NCBI RefSeq assembly: GCF_016097555.1 | Contig: NC_054702.1 | Coordinates: 66,607,350-66,671,349 of the forward strand | Source of the DNA: Gigantopelta aegis | Taxonomy: Eukaryota > Mollusca > Gastropoda > Neomphalida > Peltospiridae | Reading direction: 5' to 3' | DNA: 64,000 bases | Part shown: positions 20,117 through 31,115 of the stretch, one piece after another | Numbering within the stretch: position 1 is the stretch's first letter | Layout: every line of letters begins with the position of its first letter | Notes under the pieces: generated by a model | Seen by the model: the letters and a program-made list of their open reading frames with translations, nothing else | The model's database searches: none | Told to the model about the DNA's origin: nothing | Position numbers and translations under genes: made by a program

Positions 20117-23100
20117 GTGGGTATTTTATTTGCTATTTGCTCTGATAATTATTGTTTATGACCCAGTGTATACTATTATGTAGTTTATATTTAATTTGAA
20201 ACAATGGACAATGTTCGAATGTAGTATTATGTGAACGTATCTGTTTATTAATTATGCGCACACACACGACTTGAGAGGGAGAAAGGCCAGCTTCACATTA
20301 GAAGTAATTTATGACTTAACCTGGACATTTTGTATATAGGTTGTTGGGATTTTTCTCGATGGATTTGGGGGCGGGACGTAGCCCAGTGGTAAAGCGCTCG
20401 CTTGATGCGCGGTCGGTCTGGGATCGATCCCCGTCGGTGGGCCCATTGGGATATTTCTCGTTCCAGCCAGTGCACCACAACTGGTATATCAAAGGCCTTG
20501 GTATGTGCTATCCTGTCTGTGGGATGGTGCATATAAAAAATCCCTTGCTGCTAATCGAAAAGAGTAACCCATGAAGTGTCGACAGCGGGTTTCCTCTCTC
20601 AGTATCTGTGTGGTCCTTAACCATATGTCTAACACCATATAACCGTAAATAAAATGTGCTGAGTGCGTCGTTAAATAAAATATTTCCTTCCTTCGATGAA
20701 TTTGTGTAGCCAAAGGTGTCCCTTTTGAGACTATGCCTGATGAACGATGATCATCACTGATGGACTAGATGTGCTGTCAAACATGCCGTTCCTCTTCTCG
20801 CCCTTATTTCATTATATCTGGAATAACCATTTAAAGATGCACGTATGAGTAAGACAAGTCTTATTCTTACAATCATAACTGATATGTCTATTCAAACACT
20901 CGAGTAATACATTATATTCTATTATACGAATATTTTTTTTTCTTAGTTTTCTTAGTTTAGTAGCCTTTAATATTATCATGTTTTATTAGTAAACGAATTA
21001 TTTATGTAAACATCTGCTTTATAGTCTTTATTAAAAAATAATATTTTAAATATTTATCTAGTGCGTGGTTTGGCAAGACATAAACTGTCCAAATGCTTCA
21101 CAAACTACACCAACTACACAATTGATCTAAAGTGCACGAATGATTCACTGATTCACGTCATAAAAGAGGTTTACTTAAACAGCAGTTCGAGTGATACCTG
21201 CACATCAGATTACAACAAATGTAATGGACGGACGGTGGAAAACAACAAAATATCATCTACAGACCTCAGACTACAGACTACCTGCAATGGGAAAACTAAA
21301 TGTAACGAAACGCTGGATCAGTCTTATTTCAACTGTAAGGGTAGACGTATGGGAAGAGTCGATTACGAATGTGTTCCAGGTGTGTATATAATGTATGTCA
21401 TACATGTGTCAAGAGCGAATCTAAACGATCCGAATAGTTTCATATGTAATAGATATGTTGTATTAGCTATACTGTTTCGGCCTAGCAAACGTTCATGTTC
21501 ACAACACACTGTTGTTTTTTCATCTTTTTAAAAATTGTTTTCTATATTTATATTAAATTGCAAATATCATGAAAATATGAAGATCGAGTTTTCAAAACCA
21601 TTGTAACGAAAGAGAGAAGACACTGGAAAATGCCACACTGATTTAAAGACGTATTTATTGGAGGCAAATGTGTATCAACATATTATGGTTTGTCTTTACA
21701 TCATAACTTCTTGTATGTGCAAACCGGGGAGACCAATACGCCACCCTTCCATAGAACACACCGTTCCACTACCAGCCGTAATTTAATCTATCTGATGGCG
21801 TTAAACATACATTTGTTTTCTTTCCTTTAAGCAGAACAGTACATACCATGGTCTGTAATTATAAATAGTAGGTCACTTGTTTGGCAGGATTGTTTAACGT
21901 GTCTTTTGGCATTTTAGACAGTCGGCAATCAAAACATCAGTTATTTATAATATATATATAGGGACAAAAAGGACTTTCATTTAAATACTGACAACATTAC
22001 ATGAATATATGTAATGAAAAATGCTTACGTGTTGTACTTAAATTTTTTCAGGATCGATGAACTACAATATGTGTGATAATCTGACAGCATCAACCAAGCT
22101 AAACGAAAGCGTGGTTTTCCTTGAAAATCCTAAGTCTGGAACATCAGATCCTATTGTGTGTAGTTGTGAGATACGTGGGAAGAACATGAGAGTTCAAATT
22201 GTAGATTTTAGAGCAAATATGGCGGACAAAGAGAAATGGTTTTTAAACATAACATCTGGTTTTATGCTAAATTACTCTACACCATCAAACTCACCACGTA
22301 TACTATTGTTAAATAATGTACTAGGAGGATATCATGACGTTGTTCATATAATGTATTACAGTGAGAACACCAGTAATCAAATCATATGGATAGAACTCAC
22401 AGGTAAGTCAAACAGCTGTCTCTGGTCTTTACTTAGGTGGTATAGTTCAGTAGTAGATAGTATGTCTGCGGTGCGATGTGTCGCTGGGTCGATCACCATC
22501 GAAAGGGTTTTTTTCTTTTTAAATTCTAAATACGAAACATCAAATCTAGTATTAATGTTGTGTAATTGTGAGATACGTGGAAAGAACAAGAAAGTTCAAA
22601 TTGTCGATTTTAGAACAAATACAAAGTACGAGAAGAAATGATCCGATTGTATGCTAAATTATTATATTCAGTCAACCACTACAATTCATAGATTTTTAAA
22701 TAATATGCTAGAACGAAGTAATCAAAATGTCTACTTAATGTATTATAGTCAGACTATCAGGAACCACTGCATGTGGATAGAACTGTTAGCTAAGCCAACA
22801 CAACTGCATTCATTTCAACTTATTTTTGTGATATCCAATTAAGGTTCCATCCTGGGCATACACCTCAGCTATATGGGCTGGCTGTCCAGGACAATAGGTT
22901 AGTGGTTAGTGTGAGAGAAGTCGGTGTATTCCTATTTTGGGTAGTACCGGTAAGCCGAATAATAAATGTCCCAGGAAGTAGAAGGGTCTATTTGATTTGC
23001 ATGTTCTTCATTGCATTATGAGCAGTGTTTTCTTTAAAGGCGCAGACCCTAGTTTCAGCCCGTAAAAACGGACACTGAGTTTAGTTAATCTACAAACCTG

Positions 23101-25342
23101 CAACACACATTTGGATATGGTTATAACAGAGAGAAGCTAAAGTATATGATGTTTAAACTGGGAAATACTGTTTAAAACGACTACAGCTTGTCTCATTAAC
23201 CATTACGAACGTGCGTTTTAAAAAACTAGGATATGTCGCTTTAACAACGAAATGAGGGAGCGTACTCGCATAGGATTAGTAGCTTCCGTGTTGTTGTTTT
23301 TTGTTTTGTTTTGTTGTTTTTTGTGGGGGAATTTTTGTTTGTTTGATCATTGGGTGGTATATTTCTTGTGGGAATATATTGGCTACTAAGTTCACTTGGT
23401 GATGGTCGATCACTTGCATAGTCGAAACATACTAGTACACTAGTAATTGCTATGTTATGGTGAGAAATATTGGCGTCGCACTATTATACAGTTTGTGACA
23501 TAAATTGTCTTGGTCGAAAAAAAAAATGCAATTATAAAGTATATTTCCATGATATAGAAATAGAAAATAGAAATGGTAAAAAAGAAATCCTGTTATCAAA
23601 GCAAGGTTGGCATTGTGAACTACTTTGGCCCATGTCATGTAATTTTATATGTAGATGAGTGTTTTTTTAGAAAACATATTGAAATCTTGGATTCATACAT
23701 TTCTCTTTATTAGAAAGTGATTGCGAGAACTGAAATCCTTGCCTCACATAAAACGCTGTATTTGAGGTATAAATTATTGATTGGGGGAATTATATTGAAT
23801 GTTCACAATGAATTCCTGGTGAATGTTGACAAGTACATTTCAGTTTGTATGATTAAAATTAGCTATATAATGGCATACGGATTATTATGGAGAAACGTCC
23901 ATCATGCTGTTTTGAGATCCAGATACATACATCTATCAAAAACGTATAGTTGGTTTAAACAGTAGCAGTCTGGGGATTGGCCAACAGACGTTAGGCTATA
24001 TTAAGGCCTCTCCCAACATTTTACAATTTATGAATATTTTAGAAGCAATAAAAATGAAACATAATGATTTAACTTGTTCCTAATTTACTAACAAAGAGGG
24101 GAAATAGAAGGAAGGAAAGGTAAAGAGAATGAACAGGTTATTATTTATAACCATTATGCATAGTTAAGTTTGGTGCCCTCGGATGGTAAAATCTAGGGTC
24201 TCAGCTATTGGACTAATTATTATTATTATTATTATTATTGTTTTAATTCTTATTTTATTTATTATTAATACCCACAATGTAACCAGCCATGTGAATTCGT
24301 AGTACTAATATATGTACAGTGACATCAGCTCGTTATTCCCTTTTGACTGCACACACCGACAAACATGTAATGGGGCAATTAATTAGTGCCGGGAAGACGA
24401 TATTTGTAATTGTAAGTAACGAGTTGTCCCACTAAGTAGAATTAATTTTAGGACCATTTATACAAGTTTATTTACTTCTCGAGCCATAACCGGTGATCTT
24501 ACACCTACCCATTGAGTCCAACACAACTAGGATAGATTGTTTAACGTGCACATTCGGAGCAAGCTGTTGTAGCGCACGCCTGTCCTGAGCACAGGTACCG
24601 GCCTCTGTCGGCTCTTCCGCCCAGAACACAAGTGCTGTTCTTTATTTATGAATTATGCCATTGCTTAGTCTTATGGGATGGACAATTTACATTACTTCCT
24701 TATGAGCTAACTTAAAAAATAAAACACGGTCAATGTTCAATAATGAAACACAAATATTTGTAATGTATCGAGTTTGTACAATTGTGCATATATCTGCAAA
24801 CTACACGCGAGAATAATGGATCTACACCTTAGCAAAACGGTATCTTACAAGCCAGAATGCACGCTTATTGTTATATATTATGTCATCTAAGTGGTTCAAT
24901 GTATATGTCCAGCCAGTATTGTCCGAGTCAACATCTTAACTATGTATTAATGTTTAATATACAGGATCTAAAGATATTCAAATGAATTTGAGCTGCAGCT
25001 CGTGGATCTATTCAGCTACAATGAATACATCATACAAACCGCAACCATCACAAACAGGCACACCTGTGACACCGTCGTCAACATACTCAATGAACATCAC
25101 TGAGACATTAACAGCTAATTATAACACTATCTTCACGACAGCGTTCGCAAATACAACAGCTACCGTTATTAAGTCATCACAGACGCCTACATCATCAGTG
25201 CCTACCTCTGTGGAAAATACAACACCTACAGAAGTGACTACAAATGACTCTGAGACCTATTCTTCTGGTCAAAGTTCCAGCCGTGGTATGTTTGTGGTCA
25301 GCTAATTATTTACATGACACATGCATATATACAGACATTAAC

Positions 25343-25412
<70 letters not shown>

Positions 25413-25483
25413 CAAACAAACGCGCGCGCATCCTTACATATACCCCCACACATAAACACATATACATGTATATACTTCTTATA

Positions 25484-25533
<50 letters not shown>

Positions 25534-27927
25534 TCACTGTCTTTATATTATTATCAGGGGAGAGATTTAACTCAGTCATCTGAGGTGCTTGCGTCGCAGG
25601 ATCGAACCACCTCGGTGGATCCATTCAACTGATTGTTTTTTCTTGTTCCAACCCCAACCAGTGCACCACAATTGGCCAAAGGTAGTGGTATATGATTTCG
25701 TGTCTCTTCGAAAGTACATATAAAATATCCCTTGCTACTAACAGAAAAATGTGTTACCAATGTTTGACATGCAGTAGCCAATGATTAATTAAGCAATGTG
25801 CTCTAGTGGTGTCGTTAAACAAAACATTTTTAAATATTACTTTCAAGTTGCATAGTAGGTAACATAAATCTTAATCATTTAAGAAGTCTGCATTCATATA
25901 CTCTGTACATCCAATTTGAAAACAAGTGTTAATATGTTCGTTTTGTTATGAACCTTGGCAAAGAAGAACGTAATATTTGTACACATTTTGCATTTTCAGA
26001 AAATGACCAACAGACCATAGTAATATCCGTGGTCGTTGTGGCAGTGGCTTTGTTTGTTTCAGCTGTTGTGGCTGCTGTTGCTATTGTTTATAGGTAAGCA
26101 TGACACTGTGTAATTAAAACTGTGTAGTATATAGGAGCTGTCGTAGGCTGGATGACAATGAATAGTTTTCAATATCTATCACTTATGGGATAAACGTCTG
26201 TAATTTGAACATGCATGTCTGCTTGTTATTCTTAAACAGCAGCAGACCCACTAGAAATATGATCAGTGCTTATAAAGATTTGCTTATGTGGGTTTCTCCT
26301 CTAATACTTTGCATCAAGTACAAGGACATTATTAAACAACAGAGGCCACTATACAAAGTGTCATTTAGCAGGATTCGAACCTACCGCACCGATTCGCATG
26401 ACATTCAACAGCCCGAGACCTTAACCACATGGCCAACCAGGTCTTCCACACAAAATATTGAAGCGCAATTAACCGTAGTTATGAAAGCTTGATGGCAGAC
26501 ACTCAGTTCTAAACTAATGTAACAGATTGTAGTAATATACAGCAATGTTTGAATTGCAACGGAGCTAATGACGCACTCAGGGACTAAGAGACCAACAGCA
26601 GAAACGTAGACTGAAATAGTAATATTTAAAAACACAAGTGTCAATTAGCTGGATTTTAACTTACAATCTGATCATCAATTTCGGGCATGGATCCTATTAG
26701 TTTTGATCATCTAATAGGGTACTAAATTAAAGCATAAAAGATGATTATACAATACTGAAGTATGTAGAATCACCTAATGAACAAAGCGAAATCGTTATTC
26801 ATATCTTTGTACACATTGTACTTGGATGGAGTCGGTGACGGCAGTTCATATTAATACAAAACCGTAAAACAACTTATACGTCACCACCATTACCGTCGGC
26901 ATTGTTGTTGCTATTACTTATTTAATGTTTACTTTGTTTCTTGCTTGATTTACTGTAACTGTTGACTGTAACTTTTATTTCAGAAAGAGAAGAATGACCC
27001 CAAGTCCATTCAATGCGTTATTTTTTTTTTTAAATGCTTAATTGTTTTTGGCCGATTAATTGAGATAAAATTTTGTCTTTCAGAAAAAGAAGAAGAAATG
27101 CCCTCAAGTCTAGAGATAATGTTACTTCTAAAAGAAATAGCAATGTTTATAGTGATACTGATGATGGTGCTGTAAATAACTGTTATTCCAAAGACGATGT
27201 AATTCAATCACCTAATAGAGATCAAATCAAGACAAATGTACAGGTTGTGGTCATAGCCAATGATCTGCCAGCAAGTAAACTAGACAACACTCCTCAGAAA
27301 AGCAACCGTCCACCTATAAATCCCAGAAAATCTCGAGCGGCATTCAGCAATAAAGAAGCTGAAAACGAGGGATCGGGGGACATTTCTAGTGAGTTGGGTG
27401 AACACCCTGTATTCCAAACAAACTCAAATGATATAGATACTAAAGTTAATGCTAAACATGTTACAACTCCTGAAAGCAGTTCGAAATGTGTTCCTGAAGA
27501 AGAGATGAAAGATAATTTTTATAGCATGGACTTTATAGCATGGATAATTTCCTTTATAGCATGGATGATACGGAATTTCAAGATACTCAAATCTGAAGAA
27601 GAGATTAATTTCCATAGATTACTTTCAAATTCTCAAATCTGTGTTCCTGAAGAAGAGATGAAAGACAATTTCCTTTATAGCATGGACGATACGGAATTCC
27701 AAGATTCTCAAATCTGTGTTCCTGAAGAAGAGATGAAAGATAATTTCCTTTATAGCATGGACGATACGGAATTCCAAGATTCTCAAAAATGTGTTCCTGA
27801 AGAAGAGATGAAAGATAATTTCCTTTATAGCATGGATGATACGGAATTTCAAGATTCTCAAATCTGTGTTCCTGAAGAAGAGATGAAAGATAATTTCCTT
27901 TATAGCATGGATGATACGAAATTCTAA
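20035..27927 (+). CDS. LECR-B: tandem paralogue of LECR-A, six exons
   Basis: Exons 20035-20116, 21062-21379, 22052-22402, 24965-25285, 26000-26093 and 27084-27927 give about 669 residues in one frame with the same phases as LECR-A. Architecture: signal peptide, SUEL-like lectin, CUB-like domain, Thr/Ser stalk, transmembrane helix, acidic repeat tail. Compared with A, the tail lacks about 75 residues that hold the DYTEI and VYWTV motifs but has five repeat units rather than three. A decayed extra copy of exon 3 lies at 22500-22800, and a duplicated start of exon 6 lies at 26984. All junctions are canonical, so the gene looks functional. The role as a surface lectin receptor is inferred. Confidence 0.75.
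20366..20694 (+). mobile_element. SINE, head type 1, long tail type 1
   Basis: Near full length: GGGACGTAGCCCAGTGGTAA, B box GGGATCGATCC, body, then GTGCTGAGTGCGTCGTTAAA and a TTCC-rich end. LECR-B intron 1. Confidence 0.88.
21062..21379 (+). CDS. LECR-B exon 2, SUEL lectin-like domain
   Basis: A 318-nt phase 1-1 exon following ATCTAG. Seven Cys at SUEL spacing (LKC, DTC, NKC, TTC, TKC, FNC, YEC), the segment SLIHVIKEVYLNSSSSDTC, and a terminal [10 protein letters not shown]. It is rich in NxS/T sequons. Confidence 0.72.
22052..22402 (+). CDS. LECR-B exon 3, CUB-like domain
   Basis: 351 nt, the same length as in LECR-A, with acceptor TTTTTTCAG and donor AG|GTAAGT. Conserved landmarks are [40 protein letters not shown] and IWIELTG. 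Confidence 0.68.
22500..22800 (+). pseudogene. Decayed duplicate of LECR-B exon 3
   Basis: About 100 bases after exon 3 the intron repeats most of it: [18 protein letters not shown], then a stop TGA at 22639, then LNNMLERSNQNVYLMYYSQ and MWIELLAK. The first part and the splice acceptor are lost and the reading frame is broken, so this is an exon-duplication relic and not a second CUB-like domain. Confidence 0.75.
22805..22925 (-). mobile_element. SINE type 4 tail fragment
   Basis: CCTTAATTGGATATCAC and the GTCCTGGACAGCCAGCCC region in minus orientation. LECR-B intron 3. Confidence 0.55.
24490..24640 (+). repeat. Interspersed repeat (GCAAGCTGTTGTAGCGCACG family)
   Basis: GTTTAACGTGCACATTCGGA then GCAAGCTGTTGTAGCGCACG and CCTGTCCTGAGCACAGG. 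A second copy lies at 60910-61135. Class unknown. Confidence 0.6.
24965..25285 (+). CDS. LECR-B exon 4, Thr/Ser-rich stalk
   Basis: A 321-nt phase 1-1 exon after ATACAG. MNLSCSSWIYS is followed by a Thr/Ser/Pro-rich run (TVIKSSQTPTSSVPTSVENT). It corresponds to LECR-A exon 4 with length differences in the low-complexity part. Confidence 0.65.
25346..25530. repeat. (CA)n and (AT)n microsatellites, LECR-B intron 4
   Basis: Same position relative to exon 4 as the arrays at 8718-8944, so inherited through the duplication. Confidence 0.9.
25556..25832 (+). mobile_element. SINE, head type 2
   Basis: GATTTAACTCAGTCATCTGA head with GGATCGAACCACC B box; tail GCTCTAGTGGTGTCGTTAAA. LECR-B intron 4. 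Confidence 0.8.
26000..26093 (+). CDS. LECR-B exon 5, transmembrane helix
   Basis: 94 nt, ENDQQT then IVISVVVVAVALFVSAVVAA and VAIVYR, with donor AG|GTAAGC. One membrane pass, phase 1 to 2. Confidence 0.75.
26984..27040 (+). pseudogene. Duplicate start of LECR-B exon 6
   Basis: A good acceptor (TTTATTTCAG) is followed by bases that match the start of LECR-A exon 6 (AGAATGACCCCAAGTCC) better than the exon 6 start actually used at 27084. Read in phase it meets a stop (TAA at 27038-27040) after 18 codons. It is a relic or an alternative truncating exon. Confidence 0.6.
27084..27927 (+). CDS. LECR-B exon 6, cytoplasmic repeat tail
   Basis: KRRRNALKSRDNVTSKR, an acidic linker, then five [11 protein letters not shown] units. 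The first unit has been scrambled by short internal duplications (27510-27640), which insert an odd hydrophobic run, [16 protein letters not shown]. The last four are near-identical 75-bp repeats. The stop TAA at 27925-27927 sits at the same place in the repeat as in LECR-A, implying a shared ancestral truncation or gene conversion. Confidence 0.7.
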
Positions 27928-28560
27928 GATTCTGTAAACTGAGGTCCAAAGAAGATTTAAAATTTAATCCAGCTTTTCGCGTGATGGGGAATAAACAAGT
28001 AATGATTCCACGAGACATGCCAAGCGATTCTCGTTAAAGAGAATAAGAAATGCCAGAATCATGTGTTCCAGCCAGACGAAGATATGATGATGAATCCCAT
28101 TTATAACGTGAGAGACAATAAACCGATAATTGTTCCTCAAGACAAAATGTCAGGTGACGGGAATGAAGAAAGGTTGGACAATCTTGCACAATATATTCCT
28201 AAAAAGGATTCAAAAATCAATTATATTTACTACATAGAAGATGGCGATCAGAACTGTATTTTAAGAGACACATGTGAAAAAACAGATAAGTCCACCAAGC
28301 ATGTGTTACTGAAAAAAGACATGACAGTAATCAAAGCATTATTTAAGAAATAGACATGAACAAAACATAATGCTAGTTACTACATGGCAGATAATGACTC
28401 TTACTTGAGATGATGTGGTGCACAGACAATCAGATAAAACTAATTTGGAGAATAGTCGAAACTGACTTCCAGATTAGTAAAAATAGTACAATCAACTCAC
28501 ATTACCTTTGACTCTAGCAGTTACAAACTTGAAGATAATAGTATTCATAATGAGCAACTT
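27928..28560 (+). pseudogene. Vestigial 3' extension of LECR-B tail
   Basis: Homologous to the sequence after the LECR-A stop (PRDMPSDSR region). It contains an open segment at 28063-28353 with NPIYNVRDNKP and KINYIYYIEDGDQN but has several stops in the ancestral frame. It is probably 3' UTR now. Confidence 0.45.
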
Positions 28561-28840
28561 CTAAAAGTGTAGATATACCTAAAATGAGTTTCATAAAACG
28601 TGGTGGATTTGTGCATCTTTGATTTTTCAGATATTTTCTGGTTCTCGAAGCAATTTTTTGGTGTAAAAAAGTCCTCATTTCTGTGTTTCAAATATTTACG
28701 TTTACAACAACATTGTATTTAATTCATTATTCGTATGATAGAAATGTGTACTGTGTAGTTGTGTGTGTTATTTATTGATATCCAGAATTCAGATGTATTT
28801 GTTTATTTCAATTAATTAATTATAGAATATAATATTAAAA

Positions 28841-28842
<2 letters not shown>

Positions 28843-28925
<83 letters not shown>
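28843..28925. repeat. (CT)n microsatellite, 3' of LECR-B
   Basis: Equivalent to 14222-14333. Confidence 0.9.
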
Positions 28926-28927
<2 letters not shown>

Positions 28928-29751
28928 AACAAGAACATACTGATTAGTAGTAAAATAACACCCCATAATTATCAGTCATCTTATATTCGTTCATTTACTC
29001 ACTCGTTCATCCGTTGATTCTCACTATGTATACACATATTCTTTTCGGATATTTGTATTATATTCATACAAAATTTGAATCAAATATATATTCATAGCAT
29101 TTGTCTTTACTGTATTTTCAATTTTATATTATATTATGTACAGTATTAATCAGTATGTGTTTAATGTGTTATTACTCAAAGTTGTTAACACTTCAGGAGT
29201 AAATATTAAAACAGATTTATTGTAATATAGTTGAAAATGTGTTTCCTACTCCGTAGGTATATGTTATGTAGGTTTGATTTTTACGGTATATTTTACTGGG
29301 AGTGGATTCAGTGTTATTGTTGTAGCTTTGTTGCTTTGTTTAGTGGTGTAGATTATTGGAAATGTACACGAGCTTTACAAAAATGTAGTGTCACACGAAA
29401 CTCTTCTTATCATAGCAACATAATAATATGAGCCGTCACATGGGAAAACTTAGCAAAAACAGTTTTTTTCTTATTTTTTGGTAAATAACAGGTATAAACC
29501 TTAAAAAACTAAATATCCCTCGACATCTGCTTGTTGAGGGACTCCACCCCAACCCCTGACCCCCTAACCCCACCCCATTTGTCCGTCTGTCATTGCGGTC
29601 TGTGTTAAGTGGGCTTTTTGCATCATAAATTAGTTCAATGCTAATAGCAAATATACCTATTATACTAGTTTTGCTATAATACTAGCATATTTACAACATG
29701 CATATATGATGAATACAATGGGGTTGTTATATCATGTCAAACAATATTCCT

Positions 29752-30148
29752 TCTGCAGCAGCTAAGCCATCGGACATACGGCTGGTAGGTACATTTAACA
29801 TTTACCATATTAGATCTAGGACCTGCATTCCTAGGAGATTAAGTCCGGGCAGACAACTGTTCCTACGGACTTGCATTCCGTTTACATCAGCTTCACCTCT
29901 CGGTACACCGGCTCCCACGGAGAGCGAGCTCAGCGACTTAACGGGTAGGTGTAAAGCCATTACACCGACTTCTCTCTCATTCACCACTAACAGCTAATCA
30001 TCAATCTACTGATCTGGACAGATAGCTGAGATGTGTGGCCAGGACAGCGTGCTTGAACCCTAATTGGATATAATCACAAAAATAAGTTGAAATGAATGAA
30101 TGAATGAACAAATGAATGAATGAATGAATGAATGAATGAATGAAAGAC
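29752..30148 (+). mobile_element. SINE, head type 4, with (AATG)n tail
   Basis: Head CTAAGCCATCGGACATACGG, body CGAGCTCAGCGACTTAACGG, then GTGCTTGAACCCTAATTGGA and a run of AATG repeats (about 30088-30146). Confidence 0.75.
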
Positions 30149-31039
30149 AACCTACAAAATAGACAAACCACCCACAAACAAAAACTTCGGGCGCCTTTCG
30201 CCTTCCTCTTACCATTCTAGACATAGCTCTTATTAGAACCATAACACCGACGGACTAGTTGAACTTATTTGAAATCACGTGAAACGGTTTCCGGCAAACA
30301 TTCAAAGATTATTTCACAAGCCGACTAGTATGGTAAATGATTAAACGTTTTATCATTCATGATTTTGTCATTAGGGTGAACCACAAAAAAATAATTAATT
30401 CTATGCTCAAAAGGGCAGGATACAAGTCAGCAACCGCGATAATCATTTAAATATCTACAATTTATGAGACATTTATAATGTGAAACCAATCCACCCTGTA
30501 TTTAGTCACGTAAAACGCAATATAAACCTTTCTCTTTCTGTTGACGTTTTCCTCATATAGCTCGTTTTAACAACACATCCTTGTACAACAACATATGATC
30601 CCCCGGTGGGTCGGGTTGACATAAGTGCTGGTCTTTATAACAGGTAGAGAGGTTCACACGCTCCTAGAGGCCAATGAAATCAAAAAGGCTTTTTTAATAA
30701 TCGGAACTACAATACCATTAACGCATTCCAAATTGTGTTTCTGCACACGGCAGAGTATAAAGGAAGTTTTGGTAAGATCGTAACTGCTCCTGTGAATAAA
30801 TGTGAGGAAATTAGATGATAAACTCAAATTCCTGCAATTAAAAGTAGATACTAGTAATAGGCGTGGATCCAGATGGGAGGGCGCTGTCGGTGGGCACCCC
30901 ACCCGTGAACTCGCTGAAAGTTCCATGGAAACACTCTATTACAATGCATTGTAGGGTTGTTTGGAATACCAAAGGTGCCCTTTTTCGACTTTCCACCCTC
31001 TCTCTAGAAAAATCCTGTAGCCGCTCATGAGTATAGTCC

Positions 31040-31115
31040 AGGGCCCCGTTCCACGAAGCGATCTTAGGCCTAAGATCAACTTTCGGGCTAAGATCGCTTC
31101 GTGGAATAGGGCCCT
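31040..31115. mobile_element. Hairpin element (28-bp arms) beside the satellite
   Basis: Arms 31040-31067 and 31088-31115 are inverted copies built around CCACGAAGCGATCTTAG. It ends in GGGCCC-type sequence that runs directly into the first satellite unit. Probably a small inverted-repeat transposon relic. Confidence 0.65.

Noticed and set aside
20366-20440. tRNA genes with A and B boxes
   Set aside because: The tRNA-like stretches are SINE heads: the same body and tail follow each one and the acceptor stems do not pair well.
26984-27040. 26984 as the true start of LECR-B exon 6
   Set aside because: In the required phase it stops after about 18 codons, whereas 27084 opens the full tail and matches LECR-A in phase.
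27605-28018. 137-residue minus-strand frame with repeated [20 protein letters not shown]
   Set aside because: It is the antisense shadow of the LECR-B tail repeats.
29231-29431. 66-residue frame 3' of LECR-B
   Set aside because: No similarity to other parts of the family, no splice support, and no counterpart at the matching place after LECR-A.
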